Below, piece by piece: positions 36,196-46,261 of a stretch of 64,000 bases of DNA. The stretch is from NCBI GenBank assembly GCA_013399015.1, contig VWZX01009086.1:124001-188000 (forward strand), written 5' to 3'. The translations under genes were made by a program, and so were the position numbers. The notes beneath the pieces were generated by a model that saw nothing but the letters and a program-made list of their open reading frames with translations, did not search any database and was not told the DNA's origin. Numbering within the stretch: the stretch's first letter is position 1; each line of letters begins with the position of its first letter. The DNA comes from Galbula dea. Its lineage: Eukaryota; Chordata; Aves; Piciformes; Galbulidae.

Positions 36196-38835
36196 TAGTG
36201 TTAGAGCATATTTACCAAAGAATAAATACAGTATGAAAAGCCATCTGTGAAGGGCTAGAAGTACACTTTTTAGGTGTTTTTTTCATCTCTGACCTATTCC
36301 TAGAGAAAAATATCATTCACTGGAAGAATATTGTTTCAGTGCATGTGATTAACTGTAAATTGCTATCAGTACAAAAATTGTTCTTGAGCTGTTGACTAAT
36401 TCCTGTGAGTTCTCCCAATAATGCTGAAGTCAGGGATAGCTGTTTTCAGAATATGTGTGACAACATTCTTACACAAAGCACCAAAGATTAAAGAGAAAAA
36501 AGCCTTCAAAGTTTTCAGCACTGCCCACTGGTGAATAAAACAAAAAAAAGGTCAAGCTATTATCTGTGTGAATACAGCCTTTGGTCTACACCTATACCAA
36601 GAAGCTCCTGCAGTGGGCACAGACTTGCCCAAAGCTATCATCTAAGAAGTAATTAAGCAGTAAACTACAACAAATCTACAAGGGAGAGAGCCCTGAGGAA
36701 CAAAAGGGGAAATGAAGATAACAAGGTGTGAGCAAACATAAAAGAAGCTGGCAAAATGCATTGAGGTCAGAAAAACAAATCAGAAAATGAAAGTGATATC
36801 TGCATAGGCTGAGATAGAAAATGGTCTCAGGTAAGGGAGAGCACTGAGTGGTAAAGGGCCAGGCTGTTCTGCTGACCACTGTCCTTGCAGCTAGCACACA
36901 GAGCAGCAAAGGTGACACAATGAGATGCCAGCACCATATCTCTGGTTGTCCTATCTAGGAGACTTACTGGCACCACTGCTGTCACCTTAAACTGCTGCTT
37001 CACACTCAACTCTACTTTCTCTGTGTGCTTGGTCATTTCTTCCTCGCACAGGACAAATACATTTCCCCTAATGTTACATAGCTGTGTAATTTCTGCAGTG
37101 AAAGTGCTGATTCAGCAAGTGCTGCTCAAACTGCCAGCCCTCAAATGAGGGATGTGTATGGTTCACAAGACTCTAACTCACAAAGAAATCTCTTTCTTGC
37201 CAGCTAACACTGATTTCAAATCTGCCGTCTCCTCTGCTGCTGCTCTGTGACAGCAATCGCGGTCCTTGAGGAAAACACCAGGATTGTTGCCTGCCCTTCA
37301 GCAGGAGCCTAGCTGAGCTTTTGTCACATGCAAGGTCATCCATTCCCATCTCACTTTTGTCTTCAAGCTTCTTCAGGAAAAATGTTTTCTTTATGTCTAT
37401 AATTAATCCCCTAATGTTTTAATTCAGCCGTGAAACTTCTCCAGTGGAAGGAAGAAATGTGGCAATCCTAATTGGAGTCCATTAACTACACAGATTACTT
37501 CTACCTTATCAACAAATATCTATTACTTTGCACAGCCATGCATTAATCCATGGAGCAGCCAACACAGGAGGTTATGTAGTCATCTCCAGCGCTCCTCAGA
37601 TATGTGTTTTGCAGTATTATCGTGCTCAGAAAGCTTTTCTCCCTGGGGGGCTTCTAATGTGACACTTATCTGGAATCCTAATGTAGCTAAGCTCCATTAA
37701 AACATTGCCCATGGACTCAAGGGCAACAGTAAATAATGCAAAAATAGATCAATATTAATCTTGAATTGTTTATGGCTCTTCTATTTATGACTCCAGCCAC
37801 ATCCCTTGCTGTAGGTTCTGGCTGGTAGGGACTTCAGGAGTGCACAGCATCATCATTGCGCTTGTGGATCACATATGAAATGTAAGGAGAATTGCATGCT
37901 CTCTGTATCAGTTTGGATGAGGGTATATAGAGGATGCATCCTGTAGAGTATATTCTTTTCTAAAGAAGAATAAAGTTAATGGTGGGAAATAAGTAACATA
38001 CCTTCAGTGTTGCTCACTTGTTGGCCTTAACTTTCTGACCCTGGTAGATGATTTTGTTTTGTTTATCCAGCATTTCAAGTATAAACAGACTAGGAAAACA
38101 GCTATGATTTGTTCTAAATATGGAAGGAAGTAAACTATGTTTCTCTATTGCACCTATAGATCAGTAGACTGCATTTGTGCATGTATTCCATGTTAGAAAA
38201 AAGTCAGACATTCACAACAATTTATTGAAAAAAACATTTTAATTAATTTTTAGGCCTCAAAAGTACAACCCCATTAATTAATAACATGCATTTAGAACTT
38301 GAAGTATGTGTTTTTCTTTTCAAGCTAGATTCCCATGAACAAACCCCTTTAATAATGTTCTAAAGGTGTTCTATCCAGACACCTTTTTGAATTATACAGC
38401 TTCCTGGACAGTAAATTGCTTTCCTTCTCCTCCTCTCCACCCCCATTCTGTTTGTGTTCTGATTTTTTCTGTTTTTTTTCTCTCCTCATCAAACCCTTTT
38501 AGGAACACCAACCAAAAAGCTGCTTTTTCAAACACCAAAATAATTGTGATGTTGAGGAAGATAACTCTTTGCAGAGTTCTAGCAGTGTATGTGGCTCATT
38601 AAAAAGTAGCAGATGGTTTGCTGATAAAAGTTCTAATAGGTAATACAGGAATATGAAAGCATTACTACCATGAGCAGCTATGGTCCAACACAGCAAACGG
38701 TGCTGCAGATCTCTGTGAATCTCTTTCCTGCTGTCAACTAAGAGGATCCCTGGATTCCTGCTGGCTGGGACTCACCAAGACAAGCAAGTAAGCTAATTCC
38801 AGAACAGTGAACTGAGTAACTTTGGGTGTGTATGT
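36196..38835. other. Unique sequence, no gene; includes possible conserved non-coding DNA
   Basis: No gene-like frame (longest 80 codons). 37200-37800 differs in texture and is listed separately. The rest is AT-rich unique sequence. Confidence 0.5.
37390..37800. promoter_or_regulatory. Candidate conserved non-coding element
   Basis: This stretch is free of repeats and low-complexity runs and is dense in homeodomain-type cores: ATAATTAATCCCCTAAT at about 37400-37415, TTTTAATTCA, CCTAATTGGAG, CATTAACTA, GCATTAATCC and CAATATTAATC. Mixed-composition, ATTA-rich sequence like this is typical of vertebrate developmental enhancers. This is a judgement from appearance only; no alignment was possible. 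Confidence 0.3.
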
Positions 38836-39338
38836 ACAGAATCATAGAAACACAGAATCATTATGTTTGGCAAAGCCCTCAGAGATCATCAAGTCCAACC
38901 ATCCACCCAACTCTGCCATGCTCACCACTAAACCATGGCCTCAGGCACCACATCTCCATGTTTTTTGGACACTTCCAGGGATGGTGACTCCACCACCTTC
39001 CTGGGCATCCTGGGCCAATGCCTGATAACCCTCTTGGGGAAAAGATTCTTCCTGAACCTCCCCTGGTGCAACTTGAAACCATTTCTTCTTGTCCTGTCAC
39101 TAGCTGCTTTTTAGAACAGATTGAGCCTCACCTTACTACCACTCCCTTTCAAGTAGTTGTAGGGAGCCAGAAGGTCTCTCCTGAGCCTTCTCTTCTCCAG
39201 ACTGAATAACCCCAACTCTCTCAGTCTGTCCTCGTAGCAGAGGTGCCCCAGTCCTCTGATCATTCTCCTGGCCCTTCTCTGGGCTCGCTTCAGCACCCCC
39301 ATGCAATTTTCCAGGTGGGGTCTCACAAAGCCATAAAC
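38836..39338 (-). mobile_element. CR1 LINE fragment, tail type C
   Basis: Minus-strand copy with a type C tail (TTATGTTTGGCAAAGCCCTC on the plus strand) that extends into the QRRARRMIRGL...YEDRLRELGLFSLEKRRL region at about 39180-39300. A small deletion removes the LDIRKNFF segment near 39052. It is 5'-truncated near 39338. Confidence 0.94.
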
Positions 39339-40274
39339 TGATAAAATCATATCTTTTTAGTTCTATAACATCATAAAGTATTTACTTCCATTTTCTTTGG
39401 TCTAATTATGGGTGACCAGATCATCAGGTGCCTGGACACTGGGTAGCCTTTTGCTTCCACAGTTTCACACCTAACATTTGGAGGGGCCAAGGTCCTACTG
39501 AGCAGTCAGATAAGCAGCTCTACAGTAGGACCGGAACATTGTTATTTGATAAAGAAAGAAAACTAAAGAAAGAGCTGGGAAGGTAAAACAGCACTGCTAG
39601 GCATGCTGCAGAGTGCCTGCATTAGAAGCTGTAGATGTGAAGACAAATGGCCTAAAGCAAGTCCCCATACCCCTTTACAAATCAGAATGTGCCTCCTTGG
39701 GCAGGGCCATTGAAGGTTCATTCTTTTATATGCCCATGCTGAGAGGAACTCTGGTATATTTTGAATTAAACTGGTACTGAATAACAGAGGCATAAAGAGT
39801 TCTGAGAGCAGAGGCTGAAAGCCCATAGCTGGCTAACAGCAAGACTGTCTTCAATTTTAAACCAGAAAGGAACCTTTTGTACTCATTCTTCTTCTAGCCC
39901 CACCACTTTTGTAGTCCTGGTCTCAGGGTGGCCCAACTGCAAGGGGAGGCTGGAGAGGAAGTCCATTGGTCTGATGCTGTTCTCTTACTGGGGAGAGCTG
40001 TGATTTCAAGTCCCTGAAGACAGAAATGGCCTCGAGATTTGGCCTCCCATTTCCCAGCTCAAATCAACAGAGCACTTCTATGGTTACAAGGAGAATGATA
40101 GTGCTGATTCCATTAGACAATCACTGGATTTTTATTTCTGAGGAAACAAAATAAAGTCATCAGAGCATCTGACCAGACCAGTATCAGCAACTGCCATTAG
40201 ATTTTTATTTCTGAGGAAAAAAATAATAAAATCTGACCATATTTTTTTGCTCAAAAATGGACATAAGGCAATGG
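39339..40274. other. Unique sequence, no gene; local duplication near its end
   Basis: No convincing frame. The last 150 bases contain the diverged duplication at 40126-40239. Confidence 0.55.
40126..40239. repeat. Diverged local duplication; source of the 43-bp insertion at 43 kb
   Basis: GGATTTTTATTTCTGAGGAA at 40126-40145 recurs as AGATTTTTATTTCTGAGGAA at 40200-40219, and ATCTGACCA recurs at 40167 and 40231, giving two related units about 64-74 bases apart with small indels. Bases 40179-40224 are identical to 43231-43276. Confidence 0.8.
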
Positions 40275-40609
40275 GCACAAACTGGAATCAACTGAAGAAC
40301 CTGAAGGTTCACAAGTCCATGGGACCCGGTGGGATAAACCCACTGGTACTGAGGGAATTGGCGGACGAGGTTGCTAAGCCACTGTCTATTGTGTTTCAGA
40401 AGTCATGGCAGTCTGGTGAAGTCCCCACTGACTGGAAAAGAGGAAATACAACCCCATTTTTAAAAAGGGTAAGAAGGATGATCCTGTAAACTATAGGCCA
40501 GCCAGTCTCACCTCTGTGCCTGGTAAGATCATGGAGCAGATCCTCCTGGAGGCAGTGCTGAGGCAGAAGGATAATGAAGAGGTGATTAGGTATAATCAAC
40601 ATGGCTTCA
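40275..40609 (+). mobile_element. CR1 LINE, upstream reverse-transcriptase part, left of the LTR
   Basis: It encodes the region just before and into the CR1 reverse transcriptase: LKVHKSMGPGGINPLVLREL (about 40300-40365), WQSGEVPTDWKRG (about 40405-40445) and NYRPASLTSVPGKIMEQI (about 40490-40545). A shift after 40460 breaks the frame. It stops at ATGGCTTCA, where an LTR has inserted, and continues at 41138. This part of CR1 is rarely kept, because most copies are 5'-truncated. Confidence 0.93.
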
Positions 40610-41137
40610 TGTTACGGTTTGGATTAGAACAGAATTAATTCTGTTCAGTAACTGTATTTTCTAAAAAGATATTCCACCACCATGTACATAATACCTTTAT
40701 TAGTTTCCCCCCCAACACACACACATTGCCTGGACTGTCCCTTTAAGAAACCTGAGAGGCCTGAGTCAAGGACACTGCAAAACCCCCCCGGGGTGGGGTG
40801 GGGGAAGCCGGGGGAATGCTGGGTTTCTCCGGGGGACTTTTGTTACACTCGGGACCACGAGGAAGCTCTCTTCCTGCTGGGACTTTGGGCCAAGCTGCGT
40901 GCTGTCTGCCTGTGCTGAAAGCTACATGTGCTCTCTCACTGCTTTGGACTGCTTGTGCTGATTCCACTGGGAGCTGGCATCGGGACGGTTCAGTATCTTG
41001 GGTCCTGTACCTGTTTATATTTGTTTCATTTATATCTGTTATTATTATTAAAGCAGTTTTTAGTTTTTAACTTCCAATCCAGTCTCTCCTTTACCTGCCG
41101 TGTGTGGGGGCTGGGAAGAGCCCTTAAACCCACCACA
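40610..41137 (+). mobile_element. Solo LTR inserted in a CR1 (5-bp duplication)
   Basis: It begins TGTTACGG, ends CACCACA, and is flanked by a perfect 5-bp duplication CTTCA (40605-40609 and 41138-41142). Removing it together with one CTTCA rejoins the CR1 reverse-transcriptase frame (QHGF, then TNGKSCLTN), which is the strongest evidence for its exact limits. It contains a 20-bp palindrome (40627), a C7 plus ACACACAC tract (40709-40727), a GC-rich middle and ATTAAA at 41047 as a candidate poly-A signal. Family not recognised. Confidence 0.9.
40627..40646. repeat. Perfect 20-bp palindrome in the LTR
   Basis: GAACAGAATT followed directly by its reverse complement AATTCTGTTC, without a spacer, starting 17 bases inside the LTR. 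GAACAGAAT...TGTTC resembles a steroid-receptor-type half-site arrangement, but that function is speculation. Confidence 0.85.
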
Positions 41138-41455
41138 CTTCACTAACGGTAAATCGTGCCTGACGAATCTGGTGGCCTTCTGTGAAGAGGTTACGACATC
41201 TGCAGACAGTGGAAGAGCAACTGACATCATTTACCTGGACCTGAGCAAAGCCTTCGACACTGTCCTGCATGATATCCTGGTCTCTAAGCTGGTGGAATAT
41301 GGGTTTGATCTATGGACCACTCGCTGGATATGGAATTGTCTTGACAGCCACACCCAAAGAGTGGCTGTCAGTGGATCCATGTCCTAGTGGAGGCCAGTGA
41401 CAAGTGGAGTCCCTCAAGGATCAGTCCTGGGACCAGACTTGTTCTTCATTGTTAC
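41138..41455 (+). mobile_element. CR1 LINE reverse-transcriptase part, right of the LTR
   Basis: Continuation of 40275-40609. It encodes TNGKSCLTNLVAFCEEV and then IIYLDLSKAFDTVLHDIL (motif A, first catalytic Asp, about 41230-41280), HTQRVAVSG, and after an in-frame stop near 41385 the VTSGVPQGSVLGPDLFF region. CR1 similarity fades at about 41455, before the FADD motif. There is no 3' tail, which is unusual for a LINE copy and implies a later deletion. Confidence 0.93.
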
Positions 41456-41899
41456 AGGACTGAAGACCTTTTCCTAGGGTTACCTCTTCACCCTCCCTTT
41501 TCTAATTTAGAACAACTCCACACTAACAAACGAAACATTCTGCACCAAGCCCTTGCTGCTGTGAGCCACCAAGCCCCTTTCCTTCTCACAGGGTTTCTTC
41601 TTGGGAACGTGATCTATCTGGCAATTATTTTCAAGTGTTTGGGGTATTTTTGCTCCCAAATATAGTTTTAATTTTACAGGAACCATTCCTTCCCTGGAGA
41701 TGGTTATGTCCCTTCTGAGCACTGTTCACACTCATTAAACTGAGCCATTCTAGAGCACAGTGTGCTGCCATGGCTGCAGGCAGGAGTAGAGATCCTCCAA
41801 GAGATGTAGTCATATATTAAGAGATGATATGCAATATTTTCTGGTCCCTGAATTAGCAAATCAACAGAGGAAAGGCTTATGCTTATATAAAGTGTTTCA

Positions 41900-42065
41900 G
41901 CTTGAGTGTGACAACATTAATTATCCACTGTAACATGCTGATTTATAATTATGAAATCAGTAATTTAATTGGCATCTAATGCAGCAAAAGCATTTCTGCC
42001 AGTGTCATTATCTGAGTGTTGGTGCTTGATGCTTTCCAACTTAGTTAAGTTGTCAAAAAACATTC
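41900..42065. promoter_or_regulatory. Candidate conserved non-coding element
   Basis: Repeat-free and rich in ATTA cores: CATTAATTATCC, TTATAATTATGAAATC, GTAATTTAATTGGC and TCTAATGCAG. Same reasoning and the same limits as the candidate at 37390-37800. Confidence 0.28.
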
Positions 42066-43220
42066 ATTCTGTGAAATACTTATACCTGCAACACTTAGGA
42101 CTCTTTGACAAAAATCCTTTAAAGAGTGCTACTACATGACCCTTGAAGATACCACCTACGCAATCCAGCTACACTGCTGGTCACCAAGCACATGTCTCAC
42201 TGTTGGTAGATACTTTGGGAACAGAAGGTGCCACCAAATCCCATTCAAATGATTGATTGTGTCAGAGCTTCCTTCCTGGATGCACGTTGGAATCCCTGTG
42301 TATGTCTGTGGTGGGGTAATACGAACTACAAGTTATTGTAACACCCACCAAAAGGTGGGAGTAAGCACTTCAGTGAAGAAGAGATGAGCAGTGAAAGAGC
42401 TAGGATCAGATAAGCCAGTTCACTTTACTCAAGGTACTGTAGCTTAAAGAGCCTGTGACTAGTTTTATTCCTGCTAGTCCTTTCACTCCTGAGCTAGAGA
42501 TCACAGCTAGAGCAGCAGGCAGTTCCTCAGCCTTGTAGACTTGGGTGAAGGGCCTGATCTTCAGAGAGGGACTCACACAAAGGGAATATATCAGAATAAC
42601 CTTAACAGGACAGTGATCTGCATGAGTGATGCTCTGTCAAAGGAAGAATTCAACTTAAAAATTAGATACAGCAGGTGGTAGAAGGCAGGGAAGAGAATAA
42701 AAACCCCAGTGCTGTAGTCAGTAAATCATCCTACAATGGTTTCTTAGCCCTGCTCTACATGACAGATTGTGCCTGTGTAACTATTTCTGTGATGGAAAGG
42801 TTTCCTTCTACTGAAATTGTTTTACCTCTTCAGCTTCTAATGGGCCTGAAGTACTACCACTCTAAGCAGTTCATTAAACCCTGCAGGAATAAGACTGGAT
42901 AAGCAAGATATAACTGATGACATAACAACATGAGCTGCTGAAATATTTAGGCATAATTTTCAGTGATTGTATACTGGCCTTTTTCAGCTCCCTGGTACAG
43001 CTGAAGAGCTGCAGCTGCTGAGTGTGGACAAGGCCATTTTCTCAGGTCAGTTTAGAGGAGGACCAGTTCCTTACAGAATATGCCATTTTGATATAAATTA
43101 AAGTATTCTACTAAAAGCTGCTAAGCTAAAGCTAGCTATAAGCATACCAAAAATAAATAACTCCAGTATTGCCAGCAGCATGGCCTAGAAAGATTCCTGA
43201 AAGTAGATATATAACTTTAC

Positions 43221-43289
43221 ATCCCACTGTCAGTATCAGCAACTGCCATTAGATTTTTATTTCTGAGGAAAAAAATATCCCACTGTCAG
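43221..43289. repeat. 43-bp templated insertion with a 13-bp flanking duplication
   Basis: ATCCCACTGTCAG occurs at 43221-43233 and again at 43277-43289. Between the copies are 43 bases identical to 40182-40224, in the same orientation; the match extends 3 further bases (CAG) on the left. This is the structure expected when a staggered break is filled in and patched with a copy from elsewhere. No transposon ends are visible. Confidence 0.9.
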
Positions 43290-43714
43290 ATGTGTGCAGA
43301 TGGAGTAAGATTCAACTGCCATTAACCAAAAGCTAAGCAACAAACTTCAATGGGAATGCCTCTGCAGTCAGTGGGGATTGGCATCTCCCTGGAGTGGTCC
43401 ATCCCTTCCCCATGGAGTGTTGCACTGTGTCGTGGTGCTTTCTGTCACCAAGAACCTTCTGTTTGCAAGTCTGAAGCCTGTCTTTCACTCACAGCTCAAA
43501 TCCATCATGGAAGTCACCACAGTAGTGTCTTCCCAAAGCCTCATGGTATTGTTTTCCCATTGTTATTCTCACATCGTTGCATTTGCAAGCCTGGAAATTG
43601 TTGTTATGGTGTGTTCTTGTGAGGAACCATGGCCACTGGTGTGAAAATCACCCTTCTTCCATCCTTTCCTACACTTTAGTTACTCATTGGACCAAATAAA
43701 GTGCATGCACACAG

Positions 43715-43751
43715 TTTAACCAGTCACATTAACATTTAACCAGTCACATTA
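43715..43751. repeat. Short tandem repeat, 20-bp period
   Basis: TTTAACCAGTCACATTA at 43715-43731 is repeated exactly at 43735-43751 with ACA between. Replication slippage is sufficient to explain it. Confidence 0.85.
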
Positions 43752-43882
43752 TCTGCCCCCAAAGTGTGCTTCCACCAGCACTAGCAGCATCATGCCCATA
43801 AACTACTGACAGTTTGAGCAGGTCTTGAAGACATAGGGTCCTGGGAAGCAAAGTCCCTCCCACTGTAAGAGAAGATCAGGTT

Positions 43883-44164
43883 CTTGACCACCTGAGGGAC
43901 CTGAAGGTACATAAATCTATGAGACTTGATGAGATGCATCCCAGAGTCAGATCAGATATAAGGAAGAATTTTTTTAAGATGAAGGTGGTGAAACACTGTC
44001 TCTGGTTGCCCAGAGAGGTGGGAGATGTCCCATCCCTGGAACCACTCCAGATCAGGCTGCACAGGGCTCTGAGCAACCTGACCTTGTTAAAGATATCTCT
44101 GCTCACTGCAGTGGGGTTGGACTAGATGACCTTTAAATGTCCTTTCCAACCCCAAACCTTCTAT
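43883..44164 (+). mobile_element. Internally deleted CR1, tail type E
   Basis: The first 60 bases encode LRDLKVHKSM.LDEMHPRV, the region upstream of the reverse transcriptase, as at 40290-40350. At about 43944 the sequence jumps to the RSDIRKNFF...VVKHCLWLPREV terminal coding part and ends with a type E-like tail (GGTTGGACTAGATGACCTTT, TTTCCAACCCC, TTCTATG). Roughly 2 kb of the parent element is absent between the two parts. Confidence 0.88.
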
Positions 44165-46129
44165 GTTACTGCAGAAGTTCATGTGTGTGTTGGTAAGCCA
44201 CCTGCTGCTCATGGGAGCAGAGCCTGGGGGTGCTCAGCTGTCGACCTTGTCACAGTCTGTCCCCTGATGGCCACCAGGGATAGCTTTCACTTTCCCTTTT
44301 CTCTCTCTCTTTCTGTTTTTATCTTTCCTTCAGAGCTACTTTGACTGTCAATGCATGTCACCAGCTATGGACCCTGCTGATAAATCTCTGTGCTTGTGAA
44401 TCTGTCGCCTTTATGCCCTGTGGCACAAACAGGTGACTGATACATTTTTAGACACCTCATTTTCTGACAGTTGGAGGAAGGTCAACCAAAAATCCCACCC
44501 CCAGGCAGTCCTGGGACAGAGGAAGATGGCAAAAGCCCTTTTCTAAGATCTGACTTTCAAATACTTAGCTTATGTGAGCAGCTCTGAAGGCTGTAACCCA
44601 CACACAGCAGCAATAGAATTAGAGCTTATACTGCTGGGATAATTTAATTGTTCATGCTCAGTCTTTCCAGTATTCCCCACAGCTTCCATTCCATTTGGAA
44701 GGAAGCCTGAGCCTCACAAACACTTCTAAATCTTTGGTAATGACAATAGACTGTAATGACAGCAGAATCAGAGCTGTGAGAGTCAAGTCTCCAGTTTAGC
44801 ACTTGTAAATCAAGATTCCTAGGCTTCTTCAATCACTAAAAAAGTAATTAACTGCATCAGGAAATAGAAATAAATATATACATATAAAAGTTATTGAAAA
44901 AAATAAGCTATTATTTAGACAACTGAAAAAAACTCAGGCTATTCCAAAGGATGTGGAATACTTAATTCCATTTCTTTGTGTATTTTCATTATCAGTTGTC
45001 ACTACTAAGAAGATTCACAATGGAAAGCATCATCCCAATTTTTAATCACTTTAAACACAGATTGGTGAAGCGTCACTTAATTACCTTTTATTATCCCTTT
45101 TGTCCCATCAGAATGGTATGAGAAGATCTCTTTTTAAAGCAGCATACTGCAATAGATAATGGTCATGTATTTATAAAACATTAACTGTTAGTGAGAGTCC
45201 TCAGCAGAGTGATTTGTTAGCCATTGTCTAAAGAAAATGAAGCTAATTCAAAGCAGGCACCGCTGCAAAAATACCAACAGTGGCATAGGGTAGAGATTTT
45301 AATGAGAAACAGAACATCTTCAAAAGAATAGGAAAGGAATATGAAGTACAAAAAGATTTGGATAAAGTGTGCAAACCACCAAAGGCTTCAGCTACAGAGT
45401 TTTAGAGAGAGGAGTGAGCCACCAGCCTCCCAAAGCATGGAGACAGTACGTGAGACACAGCAGAGCAAATTAGAAACACACAGGCATAGTTATGGAGTTT
45501 CTGGACCAAAGCTGATTCATAACCAGCCTCTGAGAAGCCTGGGGAAAAAGCTAGCCTGGCAGAAGGGCTCTCTTAAAACATTTACTTACTGATTTTCCTA
45601 TTAGATCCACTCCATAACTCAGCATTAAGTAGTTTGAGACAAGTCAACATTGGGAGTGCTTGTAACTTTTTGTGAGTCTCCTGATGAGCTCTTCTTAAAG
45701 AACTAGTTTCTAGGAGTTATTTTTACTTAATGGCTGAGTTATAATTGTTAAGTGTATTGCTGCCTTCAAGAGCTCTGCTCAAATGTGAAAATATTATTGG
45801 AATCTGTAAAACCAGAAGGCAAATAAAAACACGTGCAAATGTTGTTGGCTTGTTTTGGCTTATTTCTACACCGTGACTTTTGAACAGTGAAGCTTAAGCA
45901 CATGCTTGTGTGCTTTGCTAACCTTGAGCAGAGATCTGCTGGAAAGCAGGCAAGCAAACTGCAGTGAATAGGGCTCAGGTAGGACTTAAAAGGACTGAAA
46001 ATCAAGGACATTCTCAAGGACTTTGTGGAATTTGGACTTGGTCAGTCAGTCTTTTGCAGAAGCTACTTTAGACTCTACTTATCTAAAACATGAATCAGCT
46101 GCCTATTAATTTATTCAGATTGTTAATAA
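44165..46129. other. Unique AT-rich sequence, no gene; possible conserved element
   Basis: No gene-like frame. 44985-45265 is listed separately as a possible conserved element. Nothing else is recognised. Confidence 0.5.
44985..45265. promoter_or_regulatory. Candidate conserved non-coding element
   Basis: Repeat-free sequence of mixed composition with GTCACTTAATTACCTTTTAT, CAATTTTTAATCACTTTAAA and AATAGATAATGGTCATG. It resembles enhancer-type conserved DNA, but I could not compare it with any other genome. Confidence 0.25.
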
Positions 46130-46260
46130 GAATCATTGAATCTTTTCGGTTGGAGAAGACCTTTAGGCTCATTAAGTCATAGCATGATTGTCCTGTTTTT
46201 TAACTGCTGGGATCAGTTTTATCAAAGCTGTGTATTCCATACCTCTATGCCACGTTTAAA
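46130..46260 (-). mobile_element. Old CR1 tail remnant
   Basis: On the plus strand: GAATCATTGAATCTTTTCGG, TTGGAGAAGACCTTTAGG, CATTAAGTC, then a poorly matching body to about 46260. The order is that of a reversed CR1 3' end. The first 45 bases are secure and the rest is uncertain. Confidence 0.65.
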
Positions 46261-46261
46261 A

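Larger units (their letters stand above)
41456..43882. other. Unique AT-rich sequence; small rearrangements and a possible conserved element
   Basis: No gene-like frame. It contains the candidate conserved element at 41900-42065, the templated insertion at 43221-43289 and a short tandem repeat at 43715-43751. Confidence 0.5.
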
